From positions 1 to 48,042 of IMG/VR virus record IMGVR_UViG_3300045051_000520: a stretch of 48,042 nt of DNA, one strand, 5' to 3'. Source of the stretch: a virus. The notes beneath the pieces are model-generated. The model had not been told where the DNA came from and searched no databases. It saw only the letters and a list, made by a program, of their open reading frames with translations. Shown here in pieces: positions 39,892 to 47,189 of the stretch (the first letter of the stretch is position 1; each line of letters begins with the position of its first letter). A program made the position numbers and the translations under genes.

Positions 39892-40074
39892 TCACCGCCT
39901 CGGCTTGATACCGGCCACGAGCCACGCCATGATCATGGTAAGGGCGAATCCGGGCTTGCGGGCCGGAATGCGGATGGGCCGGTCCTGCTGCACCCCAGCG
40001 GGGCTGAATGACACCCGGCTTTCGGCCTCCTCCCGGCGCTGTTCGAATGTGCCTCGCTTCTTGGCCTGTCCCAT
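39892..40074 (-). CDS. Small basic protein (60 aa)
   Basis: MGQAKKRGTFEQRREEAESR is a start seen in many small phage proteins, followed by a hydrophobic segment (FALTMIMAWLVAGIK). Function unknown. Stop lies 8 nt before the -35 of the next promoter. Confidence 0.72.
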   Translation of the reverse strand: MGQAKKRGTFEQRREEAESRVSFSPAGVQQDRPIRIPARKPGFALTMIMAWLVAGIKPRR

Positions 40075-40082
40075 GTATCACC

Positions 40083-40325
40083 TCAGATGTGGAGGAGCTT
40101 CATGCCCCTGATGCGGTTGTTCTCTTCGTTGAGTGAGAGTTCGGGGATGTTGCCGTGGCGGATCATGGACCACATGGTCCCGCTGGTGTTGGATTTCTCG
40201 AACCTGACTTCGAACTCGTCCACGATGTAGCGGATCTGGGGCCGCTCGGGGTGGTGGAAGACCCGGCCAGTGCAGGACACATAGCCCTTGGACTTGAGCC
40301 AGGCCACCAGGTCAGACCGCTTCAT
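40083..40325 (-). CDS. Hypothetical protein, HicA-like pattern (80 aa)
   Basis: MKRSDLVAWLKSKGYVSCTG then FHHPERPQIRYIVDEFEVRF. The opening resembles dsRNA-binding small folds such as HicA toxins (K-x-L...L...G-x), but key His and Gly are not clear, so no toxin call is made. The start at 40325 lies inside the end of the previous gene. Confidence 0.7.
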   Translation of the reverse strand: MKRSDLVAWLKSKGYVSCTGRVFHHPERPQIRYIVDEFEVRFEKSNTSGTMWSMIRHGNIPELSLNEENNRIRGMKLLHI

Positions 40326-40621
40326 CGTGGACCCCCCGTGATGGCGTCCGGGGCCGCAGGGCCGCCTCTGGCCACTCCCAGGGTGGGTTGGGAGGGTCCG
40401 GGGCTCCGGAGGGCACGGAGGGCCTCCTCCAGCCTGTCCTTGCAGCACTCGGCGGCCTCGCGGGGGGTCCGGTGGTTGGACTCGCTGGTGATCTTGAACT
40501 GAACACCGGAGCCGGATACCAGAACCTCTAGGCTGGAATACCACCCGTCAGTCATGCGAAACAGGCTGGGCTTGCCATACAGGGCGAGGAATGCCAGGAT
40601 TTCTTCGAGTGTGAGCCCCAT
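40322..40621 (-). CDS. Hypothetical protein (99 aa)
   Basis: MGLTLEEILAFLALYGKPSL, then a beta segment (LEVLVSGSGVQFKITSES) and a helical, Pro-rich end. ATG at 40621 is 1 nt after the previous stop. No family recognised. Confidence 0.7.
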   Translation of the reverse strand: MGLTLEEILAFLALYGKPSLFRMTDGWYSSLEVLVSGSGVQFKITSESNHRTPREAAECCKDRLEEALRALRSPGPSQPTLGVARGGPAAPDAITGGPR

Positions 40622-40622
40622 C

Positions 40623-40850
40623 TCAGTCCTCATCCCCACGGGCCGCCCACTCCTCCTCGGTCTCTCCCACGAAATGCGTGTTCATGACGACTTCGCCCTC
40701 CATGGGCTGGGCCGCGTCCAGGGCATCCGTGAGGTCCTGCTCCGGGGGTGCTACGACGACCCGGATGAACACGTCGTGTCCTCCGACCTCCAGGCGGTGA
40801 TGGTTGGGCGTCAGCTTGAACTGGGCCATGTAGAACGTTGCGACAGGCAC
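40623..40850 (-). CDS. Hypothetical acidic protein (75 aa)
   Basis: Starts with GTG at 40850 because GGAGG lies 5 nt upstream; the next ATG (40829) has no ribosome site. Contains RLEVGGHDVFIRVVVAPPEQ and a very acidic end (GETEEEWAARGDED). Confidence 0.7.
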   Translation of the reverse strand: MPVATFYMAQFKLTPNHHRLEVGGHDVFIRVVVAPPEQDLTDALDAAQPMEGEVVMNTHFVGETEEEWAARGDED

Positions 40851-40859
40851 GACGGCCTC

Positions 40860-41207
40860 CTATGTCTCGGGGTTCAAACGACGGTATTCCTCGTTGAGCC
40901 GGGTGAGGATGTTGAACAACAGCTTATGGAGTTCCCGGCCATGCTTCTCCACGTCCGGGGGTGGAACTTCGACGGTCTTGCACAGGGTATCCAGCTTGTT
41001 GAAGTCGAGGGTGCGCTCTAGGGTCCCCTGGTCCGGGTCCATCCAGGCGAACTCGTTATTAAAGGCCCACAGCAGGCCGCCCTGGACGCTCTGGTCCTTG
41101 CACCGGTTGTCGTAGTGGCACTTGGAGCACCGGGTCAGGACAGCCACGTCCTCCCGGGTGAACCGGACCGTGGCCCGGGGCTGGTAGATGAATCCCGTGA
41201 CCTCCAT
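40860..41207 (-). CDS. Hypothetical protein with a small Cys cluster (115 aa)
   Basis: MEVTGFIYQPRATVRFTRED, then CSKCHYDNRC, a candidate metal-binding cluster with a His, and a helical C-terminal part (KLLFNILTRLNEEYRRL). TGATG overlap with the gene before it. Confidence 0.75.
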   Translation of the reverse strand: MEVTGFIYQPRATVRFTREDVAVLTRCSKCHYDNRCKDQSVQGGLLWAFNNEFAWMDPDQGTLERTLDFNKLDTLCKTVEVPPPDVEKHGRELHKLLFNILTRLNEEYRRLNPET

Positions 41208-41350
41208 CACTTCCCCCTGCGGCTCATGCCGCGATTGGGCCGCTTCTGGGTGCCGTTGGCAACCCGGCAAGCCTTCTTGGTGGTGTTGACCAGGATGAAG
41301 ACCCCGCCCGGGAGGGCGATGGACCAGACATTCTTGACGTGGTATCGCAT
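41207..41350 (-). CDS. Small basic protein (47 aa)
   Basis: ATG at 41350 overlaps the previous stop (TGATG), and its own stop overlaps the next ATG at 41207. Sequence MRYHVKNVWSIALPGGVFIL then a very basic end (KRPNRGMSRRGK). Overlaps on both sides make it a probable gene although it is short. Confidence 0.65.
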   Translation of the reverse strand: MRYHVKNVWSIALPGGVFILVNTTKKACRVANGTQKRPNRGMSRRGK

Positions 41351-41520
41351 CACTTCCCCCACAGGCCGGTCAGGAGGCCCAGGGCCTCGATGGTGTCAGG
41401 CATGCCCTGGGCAATACCCAGGACGACGGCGGCAACAACGGCCCCGACCATGAGCCAGGAGCCGGGGTGCCCCGGGCTTTCCCCGGGGCTGTTCCCATGG
41501 CGCACCTCCTTGTGGTTCAT
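41350..41520 (-). CDS. Small membrane protein (56 aa)
   Basis: MNHKEVRHGNSPGESPGHPG then one transmembrane segment (WLMVGAVVAAVVLGIAQGM). Start overlaps the previous stop. Role unknown. Confidence 0.65.
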   Translation of the reverse strand: MNHKEVRHGNSPGESPGHPGSWLMVGAVVAAVVLGIAQGMPDTIEALGLLTGLWGK

Positions 41521-41717
41521 AGCTCGGACTCCTCGTAGAACGTGGCGATGTGGCCGGTCATGCGGAGGGATTCCACCACCCACTCAGCACCGGCCCGGGT
41601 CTCGATCTTGACCTGGGATTTCCGGACCTCGATCTCCTCGGCTGTGAGCCGCTTACCGGACCATCGCTCCATGTTGTCGATCTGCTTCTGCTCGATGTAT
41701 CGGACGATGAAGGCCAT
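41517..41717 (-). CDS. Hypothetical protein (66 aa)
   Basis: MAFIVRYIEQKQIDNMERWS, then EEIEVRKSQVKIETRAGAEW; mixed helix and strand. TAATG-type one-base overlap with the previous gene. Confidence 0.7.
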   Translation of the reverse strand: MAFIVRYIEQKQIDNMERWSGKRLTAEEIEVRKSQVKIETRAGAEWVVESLRMTGHIATFYEESEL

Positions 41718-41968
41718 TACAGGCTCCCGTCCACGGAGTTCATGCTGAAATCGGGGAACAGGCGGCAATCGCCCTTGGTGGTGTGGATGATGCGGAACTT
41801 GGTGCGGAAGGCGGGGTCCGAGTGCCAACCCTTCTCCTGGCCGGTAACCTGGGCAACGACCTCCTTGCCCGCCAGCCATTTGCTATCCGCGTCAAACATG
41901 CAGAGGGTGAACCTCCCGGGGGCGTATTCCTGCCTCGCAACGACCTTGGGGGTGGTGATCTTGGCCAT
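41717..41968 (-). CDS. Hypothetical protein (83 aa)
   Basis: MAKITTPKVVARQEYAPGRF, LAGKEVVAQVTGQEKGW and FRTKFRIIHTTKGDCRLFPD; small beta-rich protein. First gene behind a consensus promoter (42011-42039) with a CRP-type site; leader AGAGAGAAGAGAGG. Confidence 0.78.
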   Translation of the reverse strand: MAKITTPKVVARQEYAPGRFTLCMFDADSKWLAGKEVVAQVTGQEKGWHSDPAFRTKFRIIHTTKGDCRLFPDFSMNSVDGSL

Positions 41969-42010
41969 GGGTGCCTCTCTTCTCTCTGGGTGGCTCAACT
42001 GCCACAACCC

Positions 42011-42039
42011 ATTATAAGGTCGGGGCGGCCCTGTGTCAA
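42011..42039 (-). promoter_or_regulatory. Consensus sigma70 promoter (TTGACA-17-TATAAT)
   Basis: Perfect hexamers (42034-42039 and 42011-42016) and 17-bp spacer, 43 bp before the ATG at 41968. Confidence 0.9.
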
Positions 42040-42056
42040 GGGTAATGGTTACCAGA

Positions 42057-42072
42057 TGTGACCGGCGTCACA
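42057..42072. promoter_or_regulatory. CRP-type operator (TGTGA-N6-TCACA)
   Basis: TGTGACCGGCGTCACA, centred 53.5 bp upstream of the last base of the -10 at 42011, i.e. about -60. Lies between the promoter and the stop of the 42073-42306 gene. Confidence 0.65.
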
Positions 42073-42306
42073 TTACCCACGGGCCCGGAGGCCATCCTTC
42101 ACTATCTCCAGCCGGTCCTTGGCCGTGTGGAGTTCCCGGATCATGACCTCGATCTGCTGGCCCAGGGTGATGACCTCCATCCAGGTGAGTTTGCCATCGC
42201 CCACGGCCTGGAGGGTGGTGGCCCGGAGTTCGGTGAACTGGGCTTCCAACTGGGTAAAGCGGGCCGCGAAGCCAACGGCGGAGGTGGTGGACTGGGGGGC
42301 GGTCAT
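42073..42306 (-). CDS. Small helical protein (77 aa)
   Basis: MTAPQSTTSAVGFAARFTQL then LTWMEVITLGQQIEVMIREL and TAKDRLEIVKDGLRARG; almost entirely helical. Own promoter (42328-42356) and CRP-type site, so possibly an early regulator or host-interaction protein; this is inference. Confidence 0.75.
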   Translation of the reverse strand: MTAPQSTTSAVGFAARFTQLEAQFTELRATTLQAVGDGKLTWMEVITLGQQIEVMIRELHTAKDRLEIVKDGLRARG

Positions 42307-42327
42307 GGTGTCTCCTCTCTACCACCC

Positions 42328-42356
42328 ATTATAAGGCTTGGGGGAATCCCCGTCAA
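42328..42356 (-). promoter_or_regulatory. Sigma70 promoter (TTGACG-17-TATAAT)
   Basis: TTGACG (42351-42356) and perfect TATAAT (42328-42333), spacer 17 bp. A GTTTAAAC element (42360-42367) and a CRP-type site (42372-42387) lie just upstream. Confidence 0.85.
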
Positions 42357-42371
42357 GATGTTTAAACAAGC

Positions 42372-42387
42372 TGTGATCTAAGTCACA
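42372..42387. promoter_or_regulatory. CRP-type operator (TGTGA-N6-TCACA)
   Basis: TGTGATCTAAGTCACA, flanked by C and G to make an 18-bp symmetric site. Centre 51.5 bp upstream of the last -10 base at 42328, the same spacing as the site at 575-590. Overlaps the helicase stop codon region. Confidence 0.68.
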
Positions 42388-44108
42388 GCCAGTTCGATCT
42401 CCCGGAGCACCACATCCGTGTAGTCCTTCCCGTCCTTGAGGGCCTGGAGGATCTTGGAGTCCACCCACGGGCGGGGTGATGCGGTGGTGAGGTCCACATA
42501 CAGGATGGAGTCCCGGTCCTGGTTCAGGGGGTCGATGCGGTGGGCCCGGTCCTCGGACTGTGTGCGGTCCTCCAGGGCCCAGGCGTTGCTGAAGTAGATG
42601 ACCATGGTGGCCGCCGTGAGCGTGATGCCGATGCCGCCCGTGGAGATCTGGCCGACGAAGAACCGGCACGTGCTGTCGTTCTGGAACCGGCGACGGGCGA
42701 GGGTCCTGCCGTCCTCATTCACATCGCCGTGGAACTCCACCACGGATTCATCGCCATACTCCTTGCGCAGGGCCGCGCAGATGGCGTAGATCTCGGGCTT
42801 GAACCGGCTCCAGATGATCACCTTGCCCGGGGCCTCGTCCACCAGGGCCATGAGTTCCTGGATCTTGGGGTTGGGCCCGGGGATCGGCTCGGCGGGTTGG
42901 TCCGCGATGCGCTCGAAATAAGCCTCCAGGTCCTCGTCCGGGCCGGGCGGGATGATCTCCTTCTTGAGGGCCACGAAGCCCCCGGCGATCTGCTGCAGGC
43001 GCAGGTCCCGGACCAGCGTGTTGTCATAGGAGATGTGCTTGTCCCCGACGATGGACAGACCCTCCGACAGCAATTCGTTGTAGATGCGCTTCTGCTCGGC
43101 GGACGGCTCGACCTTGCGTTCCTGGTAGATCTTGGGGGGCAGGTCCTTCAGGCACTCCGCCTTGGATGCCCGGAACGTGTTGGGTGCCACCAGGTCGATG
43201 AACTCCTCCTGGTTTATGCTGCCAATGATCTGTTTGCCCTTGTAGCCGCCCATCACGGAGAAGTGGTTCCGGAATGCGTAGAAGCCCATGTCCAGGATGT
43301 TGGGGTCCAGGAACTCGTACTGGGGCCAGAACTGGTGCAGGCCCTTGCTGATGGGGGTGCCGGTCATCGTGGTCTGGAACTTCGCGAAGCGGCCCAGGCG
43401 GATGAGTATCTCCGTGCGGGTGGAGTCATGCGTCTTGATGCGGCTGGACTCGTCCAGGTCAAACCCGGCGTGGTGCATCACGAGGAACTGCTCCGCCACC
43501 TTCCAGGCGGACCCCTGGCTGAAGGACTCGACCCCCATGATGAGCCACTTCAGCTTACCGGGGAAGCTGGTCTTGCACCACTTGTCGAACCGCTTCTTCA
43601 TACTGGGGTCGTAGATGAACACCTCGTGCTCACCGGCCCCGTGGATACCGATCTCGTCCTCCCAGTTGCTCTTGATGGAGTTGGGGCACACCACAAGCTC
43701 GGCGTTTATCTTCCGCTCCAGGAACCGGCATACCGCCGCGTCGATTGCCACCTTGGTCTTGCCGGTGCCCGGGTCCATGGTCAGGGCGTAGGAGGGCGAC
43801 ACCATCATGCGGAGCAGCGGCTCTAGCTGGTGCGGCTTTGGGTCCGTCCTGAAGCGGAAGGATACCGGGAGTGCCCCTTTGCGGATCACCGGGCCCTGCT
43901 CCACCTGCTTCATCATCACCACGGCTTCCTTGGTGGCTTTGTGCTCCCAACGACGCAGGTAGTTCACGTTGGCCCGGGTGAGCCCCGCGATCCAGAACCC
44001 AGAGGTCTTGTCGTACTTGCGGTTGGGGATGGCGCGGAGGTCCTCCAACTCGGTGGACATCCCAGACACCACGAACTTGCCGACCTTGGCTGAGTAGTCT
44101 ATGCGCAT
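42378..44108 (-). CDS. SNF2-type superfamily 2 helicase/translocase (576 aa)
   Basis: Motif I MDPGTGKTKVAI (about 110-121), motif II FDLDESSRIK, motif III TGTPISKGLHQFWP, motif V ISTGGIGITLTAA and motif VI EDRAHRIDPLNQ are complete, so it should hydrolyse ATP and move on DNA. It has a 100-residue N-terminal extension with a HARP-like WIAGLTRANVNYLRRW element. Phage relatives act at forks or reverse stalled forks. The start at 44108 overlaps the previous stop. Confidence 0.92.
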   Translation of the reverse strand: MRIDYSAKVGKFVVSGMSTELEDLRAIPNRKYDKTSGFWIAGLTRANVNYLRRWEHKATKEAVVMMKQVEQGPVIRKGALPVSFRFRTDPKPHQLEPLLRMMVSPSYALTMDPGTGKTKVAIDAAVCRFLERKINAELVVCPNSIKSNWEDEIGIHGAGEHEVFIYDPSMKKRFDKWCKTSFPGKLKWLIMGVESFSQGSAWKVAEQFLVMHHAGFDLDESSRIKTHDSTRTEILIRLGRFAKFQTTMTGTPISKGLHQFWPQYEFLDPNILDMGFYAFRNHFSVMGGYKGKQIIGSINQEEFIDLVAPNTFRASKAECLKDLPPKIYQERKVEPSAEQKRIYNELLSEGLSIVGDKHISYDNTLVRDLRLQQIAGGFVALKKEIIPPGPDEDLEAYFERIADQPAEPIPGPNPKIQELMALVDEAPGKVIIWSRFKPEIYAICAALRKEYGDESVVEFHGDVNEDGRTLARRRFQNDSTCRFFVGQISTGGIGITLTAATMVIYFSNAWALEDRTQSEDRAHRIDPLNQDRDSILYVDLTTASPRPWVDSKILQALKDGKDYTDVVLREIELAVT

Positions 44109-44296
44109 CAGACCCCCCGCTGTGTGTGCTTGAAGTAGCCGGGCAGGGCCGTGTAGCACGGGCCGCAGTAAGTGACGGCGGGGCCCTTGCCGGGCTTCGG
44201 CAGGAGCCAGTAGGGTGAGCCCTTCTGGACTGTGTGCCCGCAGTTCACGCATTCCCTCGGCTCACGGGCCTTCTCAACTCGCTTGTCCAGGGCCAT
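44108..44296 (-). CDS. Small zinc-finger protein (62 aa)
   Basis: MALDKRVEKAREPRECVNCG, then CGPCYTALPGYFKHTQ: two CxxC pairs expected to bind one zinc. It lies between the primase and helicase genes and may be a helper for one of them. TAATG-type overlap at its stop. Confidence 0.75.
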   Translation of the reverse strand: MALDKRVEKAREPRECVNCGHTVQKGSPYWLLPKPGKGPAVTYCGPCYTALPGYFKHTQRGV

Positions 44297-45897
44297 CAGA
44301 AATCCTCCTTGAGGTTGGGCAGTGTGTATTCGACGTTCCAGGGGACAAAGGGCTTGGCCCACACCTGGGTAACCTGCTGCCCGATGCGGATCTTGTCGTG
44401 TGTGCACCCGATGTTGCGCAGGATGGCCCACAGGGCGGCACCCTTGAACTCCTCGGCCCGCTTGCGCTTGAGCATGCTGATGAAGTCCACGCCACGGAAG
44501 TACACGAAGTGCTCCTCTGTGTCGTTGTCCAGCAGGGCCACGGGCATGCCGCGCAGGAGGTCCTCCTTGCGGCCCAGGATCGGCTGGCCTAGCGCATTCA
44601 CACGCTCCACACCCCGCGTGAACTCGGACAGCAGAGCCTTGATCATGGCCCCGGGCCCGGCGTCCTCTGGCGCGGAGATCTCGGCCCGCTGCTCGTTCTT
44701 GCCGCGCAGGATGATGGCCCAGTCCTCATTCTTCATGGGCGGGGCGATGATGGCCACACGCTCCAGCATACCCTTGCGGACCTGCTTGTAGTCGAGGAGC
44801 CCCTCAGTGGTGAACTCGATCTCGATGCCGTTCACCTCAAGAATCCAGCGCGGTGGGTCGCTCAGGATCTTCTTGAGGGAACCGAACATGGCCGCGTCAT
44901 ATGCCTTGCTCGGGCCCGCCTCGCCCACACCGAACTTCCGGGTGCGGCAGGTCTCCTTGTCGCACAGGTCACAGAGCGGGGTCTCGTTGCAGCGGTACTT
45001 GTACTGGGGCCGCATCGCGGACTTGGCAATGGTCGTGACCTCGCGGGCGGCCAGCGGCTTGGGCGTGATGTCCTTGTCGTAGTTTATGGCTGACAGGGCC
45101 TCCGCCAGGTCGTCCACCCCGGACTTGCGCAGGTAAACGCCTATGGCGAAGAGGCTGTTGTTGCGTGAGCCCATGTCGATGCCATTCATGAGCATGTGCT
45201 GGACGCAGGGCGGGGCGTCCGAGTGGTCGGACTTCGTGCCAAACAGCTGCTCCCGCGTGGCCTTCTTGGATTCCGCGAGGTCCAGGAACTCATCCAGGTT
45301 GAGTTGCCGCCCGGAGTTGAAGGCGAACCTGGTGGTGTCCCGTGCGTTGAAGTAGGGGAGATTTACCCAGTTGCCAATCTGGTCCCGGCTCAGCCGCTTC
45401 TGTTTGGGGAAGATCTCCACCAGGGCGGGGCCCACAACCTCACCGCCCCGGCTCTTGGAGCGGACGACGGTTTCCTCCTTGAGGAGGGCGGCCCAGTCCT
45501 TCAGGATCTCCTGGATCTTGGCCGCTGGCTGGGGGTCACGGAGGAAGAGGTAGAGGTGGGCCCCGTGGCTCTTGGACTGGCACGTGATGAGCGGCAGGGC
45601 GTGTTCCTCGACCTTCATGGCCAGGGCCGGGATCTCGATATACCAGTCGTCCTCGTGGGCGTCCACGTCGAGCACGGCCCAGTGGCACAGGTTCTCGTCC
45701 GTGATGGGCGTCACCCCCAGGCCCTCGGTTCCCTGCAGGTGGTCCAGGAAATGCTTGAGTGCCGGGGCGTCCCGGGCTGTCTCCATCATGCCGTTATTCG
45801 GGTGCCAGATTCCACGGGCCCTGTCCAGGCCACGGAACAGCCCCATAAACCGGGTGACCTGTTCCTGCTTCTTGCTTGGTGCCGCCTCGCCGGTCAA
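44296..45897 (-). CDS. Archaeo-eukaryotic primase / PrimPol-like protein (533 aa)
   Basis: Catalytic AEP motifs: VLDVDAHEDDW (Asp77, Asp79), QSKSHGAHLYLF (Ser110, His111) and the third motif near VEIFPKQKRL, followed by NWVNLPYFN as in TOTE/phage PrimPol enzymes. A Cys-rich part (CNETPLCDLCDKETC, about 302-316) probably binds zinc. It would prime synthesis and may copy DNA itself; Z-phage S-2L also uses a PrimPol. The start is TTG at 45897: AGGAGG lies 5 nt upstream and TTGA overlaps the previous stop. The C-terminal 190 residues are not assigned. Confidence 0.85.
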   Translation of the reverse strand: MTGEAAPSKKQEQVTRFMGLFRGLDRARGIWHPNNGMMETARDAPALKHFLDHLQGTEGLGVTPITDENLCHWAVLDVDAHEDDWYIEIPALAMKVEEHALPLITCQSKSHGAHLYLFLRDPQPAAKIQEILKDWAALLKEETVVRSKSRGGEVVGPALVEIFPKQKRLSRDQIGNWVNLPYFNARDTTRFAFNSGRQLNLDEFLDLAESKKATREQLFGTKSDHSDAPPCVQHMLMNGIDMGSRNNSLFAIGVYLRKSGVDDLAEALSAINYDKDITPKPLAAREVTTIAKSAMRPQYKYRCNETPLCDLCDKETCRTRKFGVGEAGPSKAYDAAMFGSLKKILSDPPRWILEVNGIEIEFTTEGLLDYKQVRKGMLERVAIIAPPMKNEDWAIILRGKNEQRAEISAPEDAGPGAMIKALLSEFTRGVERVNALGQPILGRKEDLLRGMPVALLDNDTEEHFVYFRGVDFISMLKRKRAEEFKGAALWAILRNIGCTHDKIRIGQQVTQVWAKPFVPWNVEYTLPNLKEDF

Positions 45898-46178
45898 GAC
45901 CGCCTCCTCATGAATCTGACCTCGAAGGGCCCCAGCCTCAGGAAGAGGAACAGGGGGTGTTCACGCTTGGGCCCACGGCCCGCGTCGAGGCCCCAGTGCA
46001 GCAGGTTCACCAGGAACTGCCAGCGGCTCGGCTTGGGGGCGGGGGTTGCCTGGGTGGGGGGTTCCCAGCCGTGACGCCTGAGCCAGTCGGCATCAGACTC
46101 GGGCGGGGTGGCTCCACAGCAGGACTCGTGCCCACCGCCCTCAGGTCGTCCGCAGATGGGGCATCCGGATTCCGTCAT
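45894..46178 (-). CDS. Zinc-knuckle-like small protein (94 aa)
   Basis: MTESGCPICGRPEGGGHESC has CxxC, His and further Cys residues, a likely zinc site, then a Pro-rich linker and a basic end (FEVRFMRRRS). The ATG at 46178 overlaps the previous stop (ATGA). Confidence 0.72.
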   Translation of the reverse strand: MTESGCPICGRPEGGGHESCCGATPPESDADWLRRHGWEPPTQATPAPKPSRWQFLVNLLHWGLDAGRGPKREHPLFLFLRLGPFEVRFMRRRS

Positions 46179-46405
46179 GGCTTCTCCTCGGGGCAGTAGC
46201 ACGGGCAATGGTCGTTGAACTCCGAGCCCCGTGAGATGTAACCATCGGTCGTAAAAGAGGGGGTGACTCCCCACATCCATGACCTACAGGCCGGTAAAAT
46301 AGGGATCGAGACCTTGAAGGTGCACCGCCCAGACTTGTCGGGGTGGAGGGCCCCTGTCCTCGTGCGCTTCCATTCCGCGTATTTGCAACCCTCGCAGGAC
46401 TTCAT
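46175..46405 (-). CDS. Cys-rich small protein (76 aa)
   Basis: MKSCEGCKYAEWKRTRTGAL with CxxC, later GRCTF, an ACRSW and a closing HCPCYCPEE; eight Cys in 76 residues, likely one or two metal sites. ATG overlaps the previous stop. Confidence 0.72.
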   Translation of the reverse strand: MKSCEGCKYAEWKRTRTGALHPDKSGRCTFKVSIPILPACRSWMWGVTPSFTTDGYISRGSEFNDHCPCYCPEEKP

Positions 46406-46533
46406 GGCTTCCTCTCTGACTGGATGATTCGGATGGCCTTTATAATCTCGTCCATCATGGCCTTCTTGTAGGCCCCTACTGCTTGGGCCGGAGTCTGGGG
46501 CTTCGGCTGCTCACCCCTACGCCACACTCTCAT
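46402..46533 (-). CDS. Very small helical protein (43 aa)
   Basis: ATG at 46533 overlaps the previous stop, and the stop TGA overlaps the next ATG at 46405. Sequence MRVWRRGEQPKPQTPAQAVG then helical YKKAMMDEIIKAIRIIQSER. Overlaps at both ends support translation. Confidence 0.62.
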   Translation of the reverse strand: MRVWRRGEQPKPQTPAQAVGAYKKAMMDEIIKAIRIIQSERKP

Positions 46534-47123
46534 GGCTTCCCTCCCTTCGCTCTCATGCGATTCCCCAGGTTCATGCGCTGCATGCCCGGGTTCAGGTGGC
46601 CATACTTGGCACGGAGGTCCGGCTCCGGGACCCCCAGGACCGGCGAGGCCGCCGCGTAAACCTCGTCCAGGGTCAGGCCCATGAGGGACATGGCCACCTC
46701 GTCCTTAGGCCCGGCCTTCCGTGGCTCCTTGGGAGATTCATCCTTCGGGGCCAGCTTCTGCTTTACCGAGGCGGAGCGGGCCTTGTGGTAGAGCAGAGCG
46801 TCCTGGTATAGCTGCAGAATCTCAGAGGAGAATCGGCCCTCGGGGTAGCTGTCCAGGCCCAGGAAGGATAGCTCGGACACGGCGAATGAGTGGTGGAGTT
46901 GGGTCTTCTTGATGTGGGCCCGGCCCGATGCGGCGATGGCCCGGATGAGTTTGCACTTCACCCCGGAGTCTGTCTCGTCGTGCAATGCCCTGGCGAGGAG
47001 CCGGATGGGGTGGTCCTGGGGCAGGACCCGGTGGGGGGCACACAGGGCCGCCGCAGATGGTCCATGGGGCTCCGGAGTGCCTCCAGACGCAAGGGCGGGG
47101 TTGTCTTGATCGGCTGTCGCCAT
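46530..47123 (-). CDS. Hypothetical protein with the YxHLN...RMNLGN C-terminal motif (197 aa)
   Basis: Disordered N-terminus, a helical middle (RLLARALHDETDSGVKCKLI; TQLHHSFAVSELSFLGLD), a Lys/Pro-rich linker, and a C-terminal domain (LMGLTLDEVYAAASPVLG then YGHLNPGMQRMNLGN) homologous to the end of the junction-spanning 206-aa protein. Start at 47123 has GAGAGGAG upstream and lies behind the promoter at 47161-47189. Function unknown. Confidence 0.78.
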   Translation of the reverse strand: MATADQDNPALASGGTPEPHGPSAAALCAPHRVLPQDHPIRLLARALHDETDSGVKCKLIRAIAASGRAHIKKTQLHHSFAVSELSFLGLDSYPEGRFSSEILQLYQDALLYHKARSASVKQKLAPKDESPKEPRKAGPKDEVAMSLMGLTLDEVYAAASPVLGVPEPDLRAKYGHLNPGMQRMNLGNRMRAKGGKP

Positions 47124-47160
47124 GTCACTCCTCTCATCTCTCTGGTCCTGCTGGGACCCC

Positions 47161-47189
47161 ATCAGACCACGGCCCCCGAGGGCGGTCAA
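47161..47189 (-). promoter_or_regulatory. Promoter for the 46530-47123 operon
   Basis: TTGACC (47184-47189) and TCTGAT (47161-47166), spacer 17 bp, with TTCGGC directly upstream of the -35 as at 33316 and 39880. Within a hairpin. Confidence 0.65.

Noticed and set aside
40083-40325. HicA toxin
   Set aside because: Start of the protein is only loosely similar, key residues are unclear and there is no HicB partner beside it.
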